Source: Rickettsiales bacterium
Lineage (GTDB): Bacteria > Pseudomonadota > Alphaproteobacteria > Rickettsiales > JALZUV01
Assembly: GCA_023301245.1 (NCBI GenBank)
Contig: JALZUV010000019.1
Coordinates: 1-8,316 of the forward strand
DNA: 8,316 bases
Reading direction: 5' to 3'
The notes under the pieces were generated by a model. The model was not told where the DNA came from. It did no database searches and worked only from the letters and a program-made list of their open reading frames with translations. A program made the position numbers and the translations under genes. Of the stretch, positions 1 through 6,472 are shown one piece after another. Numbering within the stretch: position 1 is the stretch's first letter; every line of letters begins with the position of its first letter.

Positions 1-209
1 GGTTTTTTTGAGTAAGGTTTTTTAACATAACTAGAGTTTAGGCAGCGCCATTATATTTGGCAAGTATTCATTATGGCGGGCTTTAGCGCTTTTTGAATGA
101 GAGAAAGGCTTTGCTTCTGCAAAGGCTATGGTTTATTTATGCGCTCTTAATTTAACTGGCTCCGAGTTTGTAAGCTCATTAACGCCAATAATCACATAAA
201 AGAGGTCAC
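1..209. other. 5' leader region without a credible gene
   Basis: No reading frame of useful length with a ribosome binding site is visible on either strand. The stretch begins with two T-runs (around 3-9 and 18-23), which might be the tail of an upstream terminator cut by the window edge. A small hairpin lies at 109-124 (6-bp arms CTTTGC/GCAAAG, TTCT loop). The 3' end carries the AGAGGT Shine-Dalgarno (201-206) of the following gene. The promoter of that gene probably lies here, but I see no convincing -35/-10 pair. Confidence 0.5.
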
Positions 210-1745
210 ATGGAAAATTTGCCATCATCAGCATTAGGCGTGCTTGAAATATTAGTTTACCTATTTATTTTCGTAGTTGGTATGGCTATTTTTTGGATTA
301 TCTGCGCCTATATTATTGATCGTTTTCAAACCAAAAGTACGTTGAGACGTAATTACCCAGTGCTTGCGCGCTTTCGTTATTTATTTGAACATATGGGAGA
401 GTTTTTCAGACAATATTTCTTCGCGCAAGACCGTGAAGAAATGCCCTTTAACCGCGCCGAGCGTAGTTGGATATATCGTGCATCTAAGGATGTCGATAGT
501 ACGGTAGCTTTCGGTTCTACACGTGACCTGCGTCCCGAAGGTTCAGTTTATTTCGTAAATTGCCCGTTCCCTACTTTGGATGAAGATGCAACCGAACCTA
601 CTAGAGTGACGGTTGGGCCTTATACTGCGAAACCTTATTCGACTAACTCTATCTTTAATATTTCGGGTATGAGTTATGGTGCGATTTCAATTCCCGCTAT
701 ACGAGCTTTATCTAATGGTGCACGCATGGCAGGTGTATGGATGAATACAGGGGAGGGTGGTTTATCGCCCTATCACCTAGAAGGTGGCGCGGATATTGTT
801 TTCCAAATCGGTACTGCAAAGTTCGGAGTACGCAAACCTGAAGGTGGGTTCGACGATGCAAAGCTCAAGGAAGTTGCCGCACATGAGCAAGTGAAAATGT
901 TTGAACTTAAGCTAAGCCAAGGTGCTAAACCTGGTAAAGGCGGCATTTTGCCCGGCGCGAAAGTGAATGAAGAGATTGCACAAATTCGCGGTATTAATGT
1001 TGGCGAAGATGCCATCAGCCCTAACCGTCATCCTGAGATTGAAAGCGTTGGTGATTTGCTGGATATGATTGCACATGTTCGAAACGTTACGGGCAAGCCA
1101 GTTGGTTTTAAAGCGGTGATGGGTGCGGAAGGTTTCTTTGACATATTATTTGCTGAAGTTAATCAGCGTGGGATTGAAAGCGCGCCAGATTTTATCACTA
1201 TTGATAGCGCCGATGGTGGTACAGGTGCGGCGCCAATGAGCTTGATTGATAATATGGGCGTGCCGCTGCGCGAGAGTTTACCAATCGTGGTGAATAAGCT
1301 TAAGAAGCACAATCTACGCGATCGCGTTAAAGTATGTGCGAGTGGTAAGTTGGTTAATCCATCTGAGGTTGCTTGGGCGCTTAGCGCAGGTGCTGACTTT
1401 GTTAATTCGGCGCGTGGGTTTATGTTTGCGATTGGTTGTATTCAGGCATTGCAGTGCAATAAGAATACCTGCCCAACCGGTATTACGACCCATAATAAGA
1501 AATTACAGTATGGTTTGGACCCAGAAAATAAAGCTGTACGTGTGATGCAATATATTAAAAATATGAATAAAGAAGTCGGTATTTTAGCTCATTCTTGCGG
1601 TGTGCCAGAGCCGCGCCTTCTTAAACGCAAGCATGCCCGCATTGTGCTGGGCAATGGTAAGTCAATTAGTATGGAGGATCTTTACGGTCCCTCTGCTAAC
1701 GATGGTGGCGCTGTGAAAGTAGCTGGCTCTAGCAGTTGCGCATAA
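210..1745 (+). CDS. Membrane-anchored FMN-binding glutamate synthase-like protein
   Basis: The protein matches the synthase domain of glutamate synthase (GltS/GltB central region, a TIM-barrel FMN fold) but is only 511 residues, against about 1,500 for full GltB. It has no N-terminal glutaminase and no C-terminal beta-helix domain. Residues about 11-35 form one hydrophobic helix followed by a basic stretch, so the catalytic part should face the cytoplasm. Visible family motifs are SGMSYGAIS (152-160), NTGEGGLSPYH (179-189), SQGAKPGKGGILPG (236-249), SPNRHPEIES (270-279) and DSADGGTGAAP (332-342). C410, C416 and C421 keep the C-x5-C-x4-C spacing of the 3Fe-4S site of true GltS. The start has AGAGGT 3 bp upstream. 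Stand-alone proteins of this class have no firmly established reaction, and ammonia-dependent glutamate synthesis is only a guess. It is transcribed alone and converges on the bufferin gene. The fold assignment is secure; the function is not. Confidence 0.9.
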   Translation: MENLPSSALGVLEILVYLFIFVVGMAIFWIICAYIIDRFQTKSTLRRNYPVLARFRYLFEHMGEFFRQYFFAQDREEMPFNRAERSWIYRASKDVDSTVAFGSTRDLRPEGSVYFVNCPFPTLDEDATEPTRVTVGPYTAKPYSTNSIFNISGMSYGAISIPAIRALSNGARMAGVWMNTGEGGLSPYHLEGGADIVFQIGTAKFGVRKPEGGFDDAKLKEVAAHEQVKMFELKLSQGAKPGKGGILPGAKVNEEIAQIRGINVGEDAISPNRHPEIESVGDLLDMIAHVRNVTGKPVGFKAVMGAEGFFDILFAEVNQRGIESAPDFITIDSADGGTGAAPMSLIDNMGVPLRESLPIVVNKLKKHNLRDRVKVCASGKLVNPSEVAWALSAGADFVNSARGFMFAIGCIQALQCNKNTCPTGITTHNKKLQYGLDPENKAVRVMQYIKNMNKEVGILAHSCGVPEPRLLKRKHARIVLGNGKSISMEDLYGPSANDGGAVKVAGSSSCA

Positions 1746-1769
1746 ATGCAGAGAGAAGTGCTCGACAAT

Positions 1770-1807
1770 AAAAAAAGGAGGTTTAGCTTAGCTAAACCTC
1801 CTTTTTT
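1770..1807. terminator. Bidirectional intrinsic terminator
   Basis: A perfect 11-bp stem (GGAGGTTTAGC at 1777-1787, GCTAAACCTCC at 1791-1801) encloses a TTA loop. A7 (1770-1776) lies on one side and T6 (1802-1807) on the other, so transcription from either direction gives a GC-containing hairpin followed by a U-run. It lies between the convergent glutamate-synthase-like gene and bufferin gene and can end both transcripts. Confidence 0.93.
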
Positions 1808-1829
1808 GTAAGAAATATTCTTTAAAGAA

Positions 1830-2108
1830 TTACTTCTTTGCTTGGTCAGCTGTTTTGCCGCCTGCTTCGTTACAAGTGCCTTTTACGATGTATTTCCACT
1901 CGTTAGGGTCGTTGTCTACAGCTGCTTGGCCAGCGCAACCGTGTTTGCCATCTAGGCTAGCACAGTCGTTCTTGCCTGCTTCAGCAACGCCATAACATTT
2001 TTCCATGCCCGGCTTTGCAGCAGTAGCGTCGTTATTAGTTAGAGTGAATGCCGCAAATGCTGCTACAGCAAGCGTTGCTGGAATAATAAGTTTTGTTTTA
2101 GTGTTCAT
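1830..2108 (-). CDS. bufA1: Bufferin-type (BufA1, DUF2282) periplasmic metal-binding RiPP precursor
   Basis: This 92-residue protein has a Sec-type signal peptide: basic MNTKTK, a hydrophobic core at about 7-22, and probable cleavage after the ATA/ATAA at 28-31. The mature part has four cysteines in the DUF2282 pattern: EKCYG (C38), NDCAS (C49), HGCAG (C58) and GTCNEAGG (C79), plus the DPNEWKY segment. Known bufferins keep their long signal sequence. They are modified by an MNIO enzyme (BufB, DUF692) with BufC, which turns some cysteines into thiooxazoles, and they buffer copper in the periplasm. The start is supported by GGAGA (2115-2119) 6 bp upstream. The gene is monocistronic: a terminator follows at once and the next gene converges, so no bufB/bufC can be co-transcribed from here. 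A divergently placed DoxX gene fits, since DoxX proteins often occur in buf operons. Family membership is strong. Modification and copper binding are inferred. Confidence 0.88.
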   Translation of the reverse strand: MNTKTKLIIPATLAVAAFAAFTLTNNDATAAKPGMEKCYGVAEAGKNDCASLDGKHGCAGQAAVDNDPNEWKYIVKGTCNEAGGKTADQAKK

Positions 2109-2237
2109 AAAAAATCTCCATTTGTTAGTAATTGAACCCTATAAAGTTACACCAAATGATTGAAGAAGTGAAATATTAATTATCGCCTTCTAAATAGAAG
2201 TCGTTATACTGTCCCAAAATTAACATAAGGAATAAAC
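2109..2237. promoter_or_regulatory. Divergent promoter region of bufA1 and doxX
   Basis: All upstream control of both genes must lie in these 129 bp unless transcription enters from elsewhere. For doxX, a good -10 box TATACT sits at 2205-2210, with no clear sigma-70 -35 at the usual distance, and the AAGGA Shine-Dalgarno is at 2227-2231. A perfect dyad covers 2187-2200. On the bufA1 side, the minus strand reads GTAAC near 2146-2150 and TATAGG near 2138-2143, but neither forms a convincing pair. Some buf operons are under extracytoplasmic-function sigma control, so a non-canonical promoter is possible. That is not demonstrated here. Confidence 0.55.
2187..2200. repeat. Perfect dyad CTTCTA-AA-TAGAAG, possible operator
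   Basis: Six-base arms with a 2-bp centre end 4 bp before the TATACT -10 box of doxX, covering the spacer and -35 zone where a repressor or activator dimer would act. It has no T-tract and lies in a non-terminator context. Short AT-rich dyads also arise by chance, so the operator role is an inference. Confidence 0.35.
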
Positions 2238-2672
2238 ATGGAACCTCTAATTAACCTCTATAAATTTTTCGTCGCTAAAGTTTCTACCCTGCACGATGCT
2301 GTGTTATTGCTCGTTCGTTTTTGGATGGCCAAAACCTTCTTTTTTGCAGGTCTAAGCAAGATTGATAATTGGGAAAGCACATTGCAGCTATTTGAATATG
2401 AATATGCTGTGCCAGTCCTACCCGTTGCGTTCGCAGCGCTTTCAGCAACATTTTTTGAACTAGCGATGCCAGTTTTATTAGTGCTTGGTTTGTTCACTCG
2501 TGCGGCTGTGTTGCCATTGCTCGCCATGACAGCGGTAATTGAATTTACTTACGGTTCATTCCCCGAGCACGCTTATTGGGCGTTATTATTCGGCGTATTG
2601 CTTACTTATGGTGCTGGTAAATACTCTGTTGATTATCGCGCTAAACTACATTGCGATAATAAAGCAAAATAG
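2238..2672 (+). CDS. DoxX family integral membrane protein
   Basis: This 144-residue protein has four predicted membrane helices at about 19-38, 57-82, 87-103 and 111-128, the usual DoxX length and topology. Typical family features are the LLLVRFWMAKTFFFAGLSKI segment (R27 to the G-x-x-K41 end of helix 1), FELAMPVLLVLGLFTR (73-88) and a glycine/tyrosine-rich end of helix 4 before the YSVDY tail. DoxX proteins act in the inner membrane and have been linked to quinone-dependent redox steps and thiol or metal stress. Many are encoded next to DUF2282/MNIO genes. Here the gene starts 129 bp from bufA1 on the opposite strand, so the two could share control. The start has AAGGA 6 bp upstream. Only one cysteine (C139) is present, in the tail, so cysteine redox chemistry within the membrane is unlikely. 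The substrate is unknown. Confidence 0.85.
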   Translation: MEPLINLYKFFVAKVSTLHDAVLLLVRFWMAKTFFFAGLSKIDNWESTLQLFEYEYAVPVLPVAFAALSATFFELAMPVLLVLGLFTRAAVLPLLAMTAVIEFTYGSFPEHAYWALLFGVLLTYGAGKYSVDYRAKLHCDNKAK

Positions 2673-2681
2673 ATTGTCTTT

Positions 2682-2719
2682 AGATGCCCCAAATTAGCCT
2701 TGGTTGATTTGGGGCATCT
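2682..2719 (+). terminator. Intrinsic terminator after doxX
   Basis: A perfect stem of 13 bp (2682-2694 with 2707-2719, core GATGCCCC/GGGGCATC) is closed by a 12-nt loop that can pair partly with itself. An interrupted T-run follows (TTTAATTTTT, 2719-2728). It begins 10 bp after the doxX stop and ends about 30 bp before the gor start, so it should uncouple the two. Because the downstream run is not a clean U-tract, some read-through into gor is possible. Confidence 0.85.
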
Positions 2720-2748
2720 TTAATTTTTAAAGATTTGTAAGAGAAAGA

Positions 2749-4140
2749 ATGCAAATGAAGCATTATGATTTATTTGTAATTGGCGGCGGCTCGGGTGGAG
2801 TCGCTGCAGCTCGCGCATCAGCCAGTTTAGGGGCTAACGTCGCGATTGCCGAAGGCGATAAATTCGGTGGTACTTGTGTAAACCGTGGTTGCATGCCGAA
2901 GAAATTTTATATGTATGCCTCTATGTGCGCGCAGGAATTTGAAACCGCCAAAAGCTACGGTTGGGATGTTGGTGCGCCGACGTTCGATTGGAATACACTC
3001 AAAACCAACACCTTTAATGAGATTAAGCGCCTTAATGGAATTTACGACACCATGCTAGGTAAGGCTAATGTCGATATTTATAGTGGCTTTGCTTCATTCG
3101 TTGATAGCAATACGGTCGAAGTGAAGGGTGAGAAGATTACGGCAGATAAATTTATTATCGCCGTAGGCGGCAAGCCTTACGTGCCCGAAATGGAAGGCGC
3201 TGAACATGCGATTACATCAGATGAAATATTTCATCTTGATGAACTACCTAAGAAAATGATTGTCGTTGGCGGTGGTTATATCGCTATTGAGTTCGCTGGC
3301 ATTTTTAATGCACTGGGTGTTGATGTAACCTTGATGGTGCGCGGCAATCAAATCTTGAAGGGGTTTGATGAAGATGTTCGCCATCATGTTCGCACTGAGC
3401 TTGAAAAGAAAGGCATTGTCATAAAGGCAGCCACCAAGCCGCTCTCTATTCGTAAAAGCGATGATGGTGGTTTAGTGGTGCATTGTAACCATGAAGGCAA
3501 CTGGCCTGTTGACCAAATTATGATGGCTACTGGGCGCGTTCCTATGCTTGATAAGTTGGGGCTGAATAACACAGATGTGAAGCTAGATGAACGTGGCCAG
3601 ATTATGGTGGATGCATGGCAGCAAACCTCCACCCCGCATATTTATGCGGTGGGCGATACGACCAACTTGCATCATAATTTAACCCCTGTTGCGATTAACG
3701 AAGGCCGCGCCTTCGCCGATACGCATTTTGGCGGTAAGAAGCGTAATATCGATGATTTCATTGTGCCCACGGCTGTATTCTGCCAACCGCAAATTGGCAC
3801 GGTTGGCTTAACTGAAGTTGAGGCTTGCGAGCAATATGATGATGTTAATATCTTCATGACTAGCTTTGGCTCAACCAAATATAGGTTATCAGATAGCATT
3901 GACGAAAAATTAATGATGAAGCTGCTCGTAGATGTGAAAACTGACAAGGTTGTTGGTGCACATATGGTTGGCCCCGATGCGGGCGAAATTATACAAATGC
4001 TAGGTGTTGCTTTGCGCGCAGGTGCGACAAAGCATGAGTTTGACCGCACTGTGGGCGTGCATCCAACCATCTCCGAAGAATTCGTGACAATGCGCGAAGT
4101 AACCCGAAAGGGATGTTTGAAAAACGATTCTGATACATAA
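2749..4140 (+). CDS. gor: Glutathione-disulfide reductase
   Basis: This cytoplasmic FAD enzyme reduces glutathione disulfide with NADPH. In order it shows the FAD dinucleotide motif GGGSGG (12-17), the redox-active disulfide GGTCVNRGCMPKK (C43, C48), the NADPH-binding Rossmann motif GGGYIAIEFAG (174-184), the second FAD motif ATGR (260-263), AVGDTT (300-305), and the C-terminal interface HPTISEE with catalytic H438 and E443. R198 and K204 sit where NADPH-specific reductases have two arginines that bind the 2'-phosphate, so NADPH is preferred and one Arg is replaced by Lys. This and the disulfide sequence favour glutathione over lipoamide or mercuric reductase. The length of 463 is normal, with a slightly long tail after VTMRE. 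A second ATG lies two codons in; the first is better spaced from AAGAGA (2739-2744). katG follows after 59 bp, so the two are probably co-transcribed. Confidence 0.95.
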   Translation: MQMKHYDLFVIGGGSGGVAAARASASLGANVAIAEGDKFGGTCVNRGCMPKKFYMYASMCAQEFETAKSYGWDVGAPTFDWNTLKTNTFNEIKRLNGIYDTMLGKANVDIYSGFASFVDSNTVEVKGEKITADKFIIAVGGKPYVPEMEGAEHAITSDEIFHLDELPKKMIVVGGGYIAIEFAGIFNALGVDVTLMVRGNQILKGFDEDVRHHVRTELEKKGIVIKAATKPLSIRKSDDGGLVVHCNHEGNWPVDQIMMATGRVPMLDKLGLNNTDVKLDERGQIMVDAWQQTSTPHIYAVGDTTNLHHNLTPVAINEGRAFADTHFGGKKRNIDDFIVPTAVFCQPQIGTVGLTEVEACEQYDDVNIFMTSFGSTKYRLSDSIDEKLMMKLLVDVKTDKVVGAHMVGPDAGEIIQMLGVALRAGATKHEFDRTVGVHPTISEEFVTMREVTRKGCLKNDSDT

Positions 4141-4199
4141 AACACTATTTAAACGCAGAATAACCATAAATTAAAAATATAGAATATTAGGAGAATAAG

Positions 4200-6395
4200 A
4201 TGAGTGAAGAAGGTAAATGTCCAGTTTTACATGGCGCAAAAGGCAAAGTTTCAGGCGGTGGAACTTCTAATAAGGATTGGTGGCCAAACCAGTTAAATAT
4301 CGGCATATTGCACCAACATTCCGCTGCTTCTAACCCATTGGGTGAATCCTTCGATTATCCGAAAGCCTTTGAGAGCGTTGATTATGATGCCCTCAAAAAA
4401 GATATTTTTGAACTAATGACTAACTCTCAAGACTGGTGGCCAGCCGATTACGGTCATTATGGCCCCTTCTTTATCCGCATGGCATGGCACAGCGCTGGCA
4501 CTTACCGAACAGGCGATGGCCGAGGCGGCGCGGGCACGGGCTCGCAACGTTTTGCACCGCTCAATAGCTGGCCTGATAATGGAAATCTCGATAAAGCACG
4601 TTTGTTGCTATGGCCTGTTAAACAAAAATATGGCCAGAAAATTTCATGGGCTGATTTGATGATACTTGCAGGTAATTGCGCCTTGGAATCTATGGGCTTG
4701 AAAACCTTCGGATTTGCCGGCGGACGTGCTGATATATGGGAGCCTGAAGAGGATATTTACTGGGGTATGGAGCGCAACTGGCTCGACGATAATCGTTACT
4801 CTGGCGATAGAGATCTCGCAAACCCACTCGCAGCGGTTCAAATGGGTTTGATTTACGTCAACCCAGAAGGCCCTAATGAAAACCCAGATCCTGTTGCATC
4901 AGGAAAAGATATTCGCGAAACTTTTGCGCGTATGGCAATGAATGATGAAGAAACCGTCGCCCTCACGGCTGGTGGCCATACATTCGGTAAATGTCACGGT
5001 GCAGGCGATGCGGCACATGTCGGCGTAGAGCCTGAAGCTGCTGGAATTGAACAACAAGGTTTGGGCTGGAAAAATAGCTATGAAAGCGGTGTTGGCGAAC
5101 ATACAATCACGAGCGGTATTGAAGGCGCGTGGACGGCCAACCCTATTAAATGGGATAATGGCTATTTCGACGCGCTCTTTGGTTATGAGTGGGAGTTAAC
5201 GAAAAGCCCTGCTGGTGCGCATCAATGGACACCAAAAGATGGTGCGGGCGCGGATGATGCTCCCGATGCTCACAACCCTAATAAGCGCCATGCGCCTATG
5301 ATGACGACCGCAGATATGGCCATGCGAATGGACCCTGCATATGAGAAAATTTCTCGTCGTTTTCATGAGAACCCTGCAGAATTTGCTGATGCATTTGCGA
5401 GAGCATGGTTCAAGCTGACTCATCGTGATTTAGGGCCAAAAGTTAAATATATCGGTAAAGAGATTCCTGCTGAAGAATTGCTTTGGCAAGACCCTCTACC
5501 TAAAGCCGATTATGAAACGATTGATGATGCTGATGCCAGCGGTTTAAAAGAGACAATCCTTGCCTCTGGTTTAACAATTTCGCAACTGGTTTCAACTGCA
5601 TGGGCATCGGCGGCTACCTACCGTGGCTCTGATATGCGCGGCGGTGCTAATGGTGCTCGAATTCGTTTGAACCCTATGAAGTTTTGGGAGTCTAATAATA
5701 ACGAAACCATTACTAAAACCATCGACAAGCTAGAGAAACTTCAGGCTGAATTTAACGATTCGCAGTCAGCGAATAAGAAGGTTTCATTGGCAGATTTAAT
5801 CGTGCTTGGCGGCTGTGCTGCCATTGAGCAAGCGGCTAAAAATGCTGGCCATGAGCAACAAGTTTCGTGCAGTTTAGGCCGTACCGATGCGTTGCAAGAG
5901 CATACAGATGTTGAGTCATTCTCAGTAATGGAGCCTTTGGCTGATGGTTTCAGAAATTATTCTAAAGCCAAATACACGGTGTCTGCCGAAGAAATGCTAA
6001 TCGATAAAGCTCAATTGCTAACATTAAGTGCGCCTGAAATGACGGTTCTGGTTGGCGGTATGCGCGTTTTGGGAACTAATCATGATGGCTCTAAGCATGG
6101 TGTCTTTACAGATAAGAAAGATAGCCTGACCAATGATTTCTTTACTAATTTGCTCACGCCACAAGTCACGTGGAAAGCTATTGATGATAAGGAAGATTTC
6201 TTTGTCGGCACTGACCGTAAATCAGGCGAAGCTAAATATACAGGCTCACGCGTTGATTTGATATTTGGTTCAAACTCACGCTTACGGGCGTTAGCTGAGG
6301 TTTATGCGAGTGCGGATTCAGATGAGAAATTCATCACCGACTTTATTGCCGCATGGACTAAAGTGATGGAACTTGATCGGTTTGATTTAAAGTAA
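4200..6395 (+). CDS. katG: Catalase-peroxidase
   Basis: This bifunctional haem enzyme removes hydrogen peroxide (catalase) and oxidises small donors (peroxidase) in the cytoplasm; no signal peptide is visible. Its 731 residues give the full two-domain KatG. The N-terminal catalytic half has distal R93, W96 and H97 in RMAWHSAGTYR, the partners of the Trp-Tyr-Met crosslink needed for catalase activity (W96, Y219, M245), proximal H260 in GGHTFGK and proximal W311. The mobile arginine is at about 409 (LTHRDLGP). The C-terminal half keeps the degenerate repeat of the domain, including YRGSDMRGGANGARIRL (474-490), and lacks the haem His as usual. Position 265 is Cys where the common motif reads HTFGKTHGA. 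The start has AGGAGA (4189-4194) 5 bp upstream. It lies 59 bp after gor. No convincing OxyR or Fur box was seen in the AT-rich gap. Every residue required for the catalase reaction is present. Confidence 0.97.
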   Translation: MSEEGKCPVLHGAKGKVSGGGTSNKDWWPNQLNIGILHQHSAASNPLGESFDYPKAFESVDYDALKKDIFELMTNSQDWWPADYGHYGPFFIRMAWHSAGTYRTGDGRGGAGTGSQRFAPLNSWPDNGNLDKARLLLWPVKQKYGQKISWADLMILAGNCALESMGLKTFGFAGGRADIWEPEEDIYWGMERNWLDDNRYSGDRDLANPLAAVQMGLIYVNPEGPNENPDPVASGKDIRETFARMAMNDEETVALTAGGHTFGKCHGAGDAAHVGVEPEAAGIEQQGLGWKNSYESGVGEHTITSGIEGAWTANPIKWDNGYFDALFGYEWELTKSPAGAHQWTPKDGAGADDAPDAHNPNKRHAPMMTTADMAMRMDPAYEKISRRFHENPAEFADAFARAWFKLTHRDLGPKVKYIGKEIPAEELLWQDPLPKADYETIDDADASGLKETILASGLTISQLVSTAWASAATYRGSDMRGGANGARIRLNPMKFWESNNNETITKTIDKLEKLQAEFNDSQSANKKVSLADLIVLGGCAAIEQAAKNAGHEQQVSCSLGRTDALQEHTDVESFSVMEPLADGFRNYSKAKYTVSAEEMLIDKAQLLTLSAPEMTVLVGGMRVLGTNHDGSKHGVFTDKKDSLTNDFFTNLLTPQVTWKAIDDKEDFFVGTDRKSGEAKYTGSRVDLIFGSNSRLRALAEVYASADSDEKFITDFIAAWTKVMELDRFDLK

Positions 6396-6399
6396 TAGT

Positions 6400-6438
6400 G
6401 AAGTTGCAATAGTGTGGGAACGCACTATTGCAAACTTC
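6400..6438 (+). terminator. Terminator-like hairpin after katG with GGAA loop
   Basis: GAAGTT at 6400-6405 pairs with AACTTC at 6433-6438. After a one-base bulge (6432), GCAATAGTG (6406-6414) pairs with CACTATTGC (6423-6431), and a G-U and a G-C pair close a GGAA loop (6417-6420), a GNRA-type tetraloop. GG and TTTT (6441-6444) follow, so the U-run is short. It starts 5 bp after the katG stop and probably ends the gor-katG transcript, perhaps incompletely. Confidence 0.75.
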
Positions 6439-6443
6439 GGTTT

Positions 6444-6449
6444 TATAAT
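6444..6449 (+). promoter_or_regulatory. Candidate -10 box (TATAAT) for the hydrolase-yeeE operon
   Basis: This is a perfect consensus -10, 23 bp before the hydrolase ATG. Transcription would start near 6455-6457, just ahead of the AG-rich ribosome binding site (6455-6464). No good -35 lies 16-18 bp upstream, where the hairpin arm is found. In AT-rich DNA such hexamers occur by chance, so this is a candidate only. Confidence 0.35.
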
Positions 6450-6472
6450 TATTTGAAGAGAGAGTATTCACC

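Noticed and set aside
109..124. Six-bp hairpin with TTCT loop as terminator or riboregulator
   Set aside because: The stem is short, with no U-run after it and no conserved riboswitch elements recognisable around it.
97..150. 17-codon open frame (and an 8-codon one at 73-96) in the leader
   Set aside because: There is no ribosome binding site and no regulatory peptide logic such as repeated codons for one amino acid. Frames this short are expected by chance.
1817..1830. Palindrome ATTCTTTAAAGAAT at the end of bufA1
   Set aside because: It is AT-rich, lies at the 3' end next to the stop codon, and cannot form a useful hairpin loop. It is more likely chance than an operator.
2258..2527. 89-codon minus-strand frame opposite doxX
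   Set aside because: It is a shadow of the DoxX frame, with low-complexity Asn/Ser/Thr-rich translation and no start signal.
3672..4145. 157-codon open frame on the minus strand opposite gor
   Set aside because: It lies wholly opposite the well-supported gor coding frame apart from a few bases at its start, and its translation shows no recognisable motif. It is an antisense shadow.
4141..4199. OxyR site or separate katG promoter in the gor-katG gap
   Set aside because: The gap has an ATAG but not the repeated ATAG/CTAT spacing of OxyR sites, and no clear -35/-10 pair stands out from its AT-rich composition.
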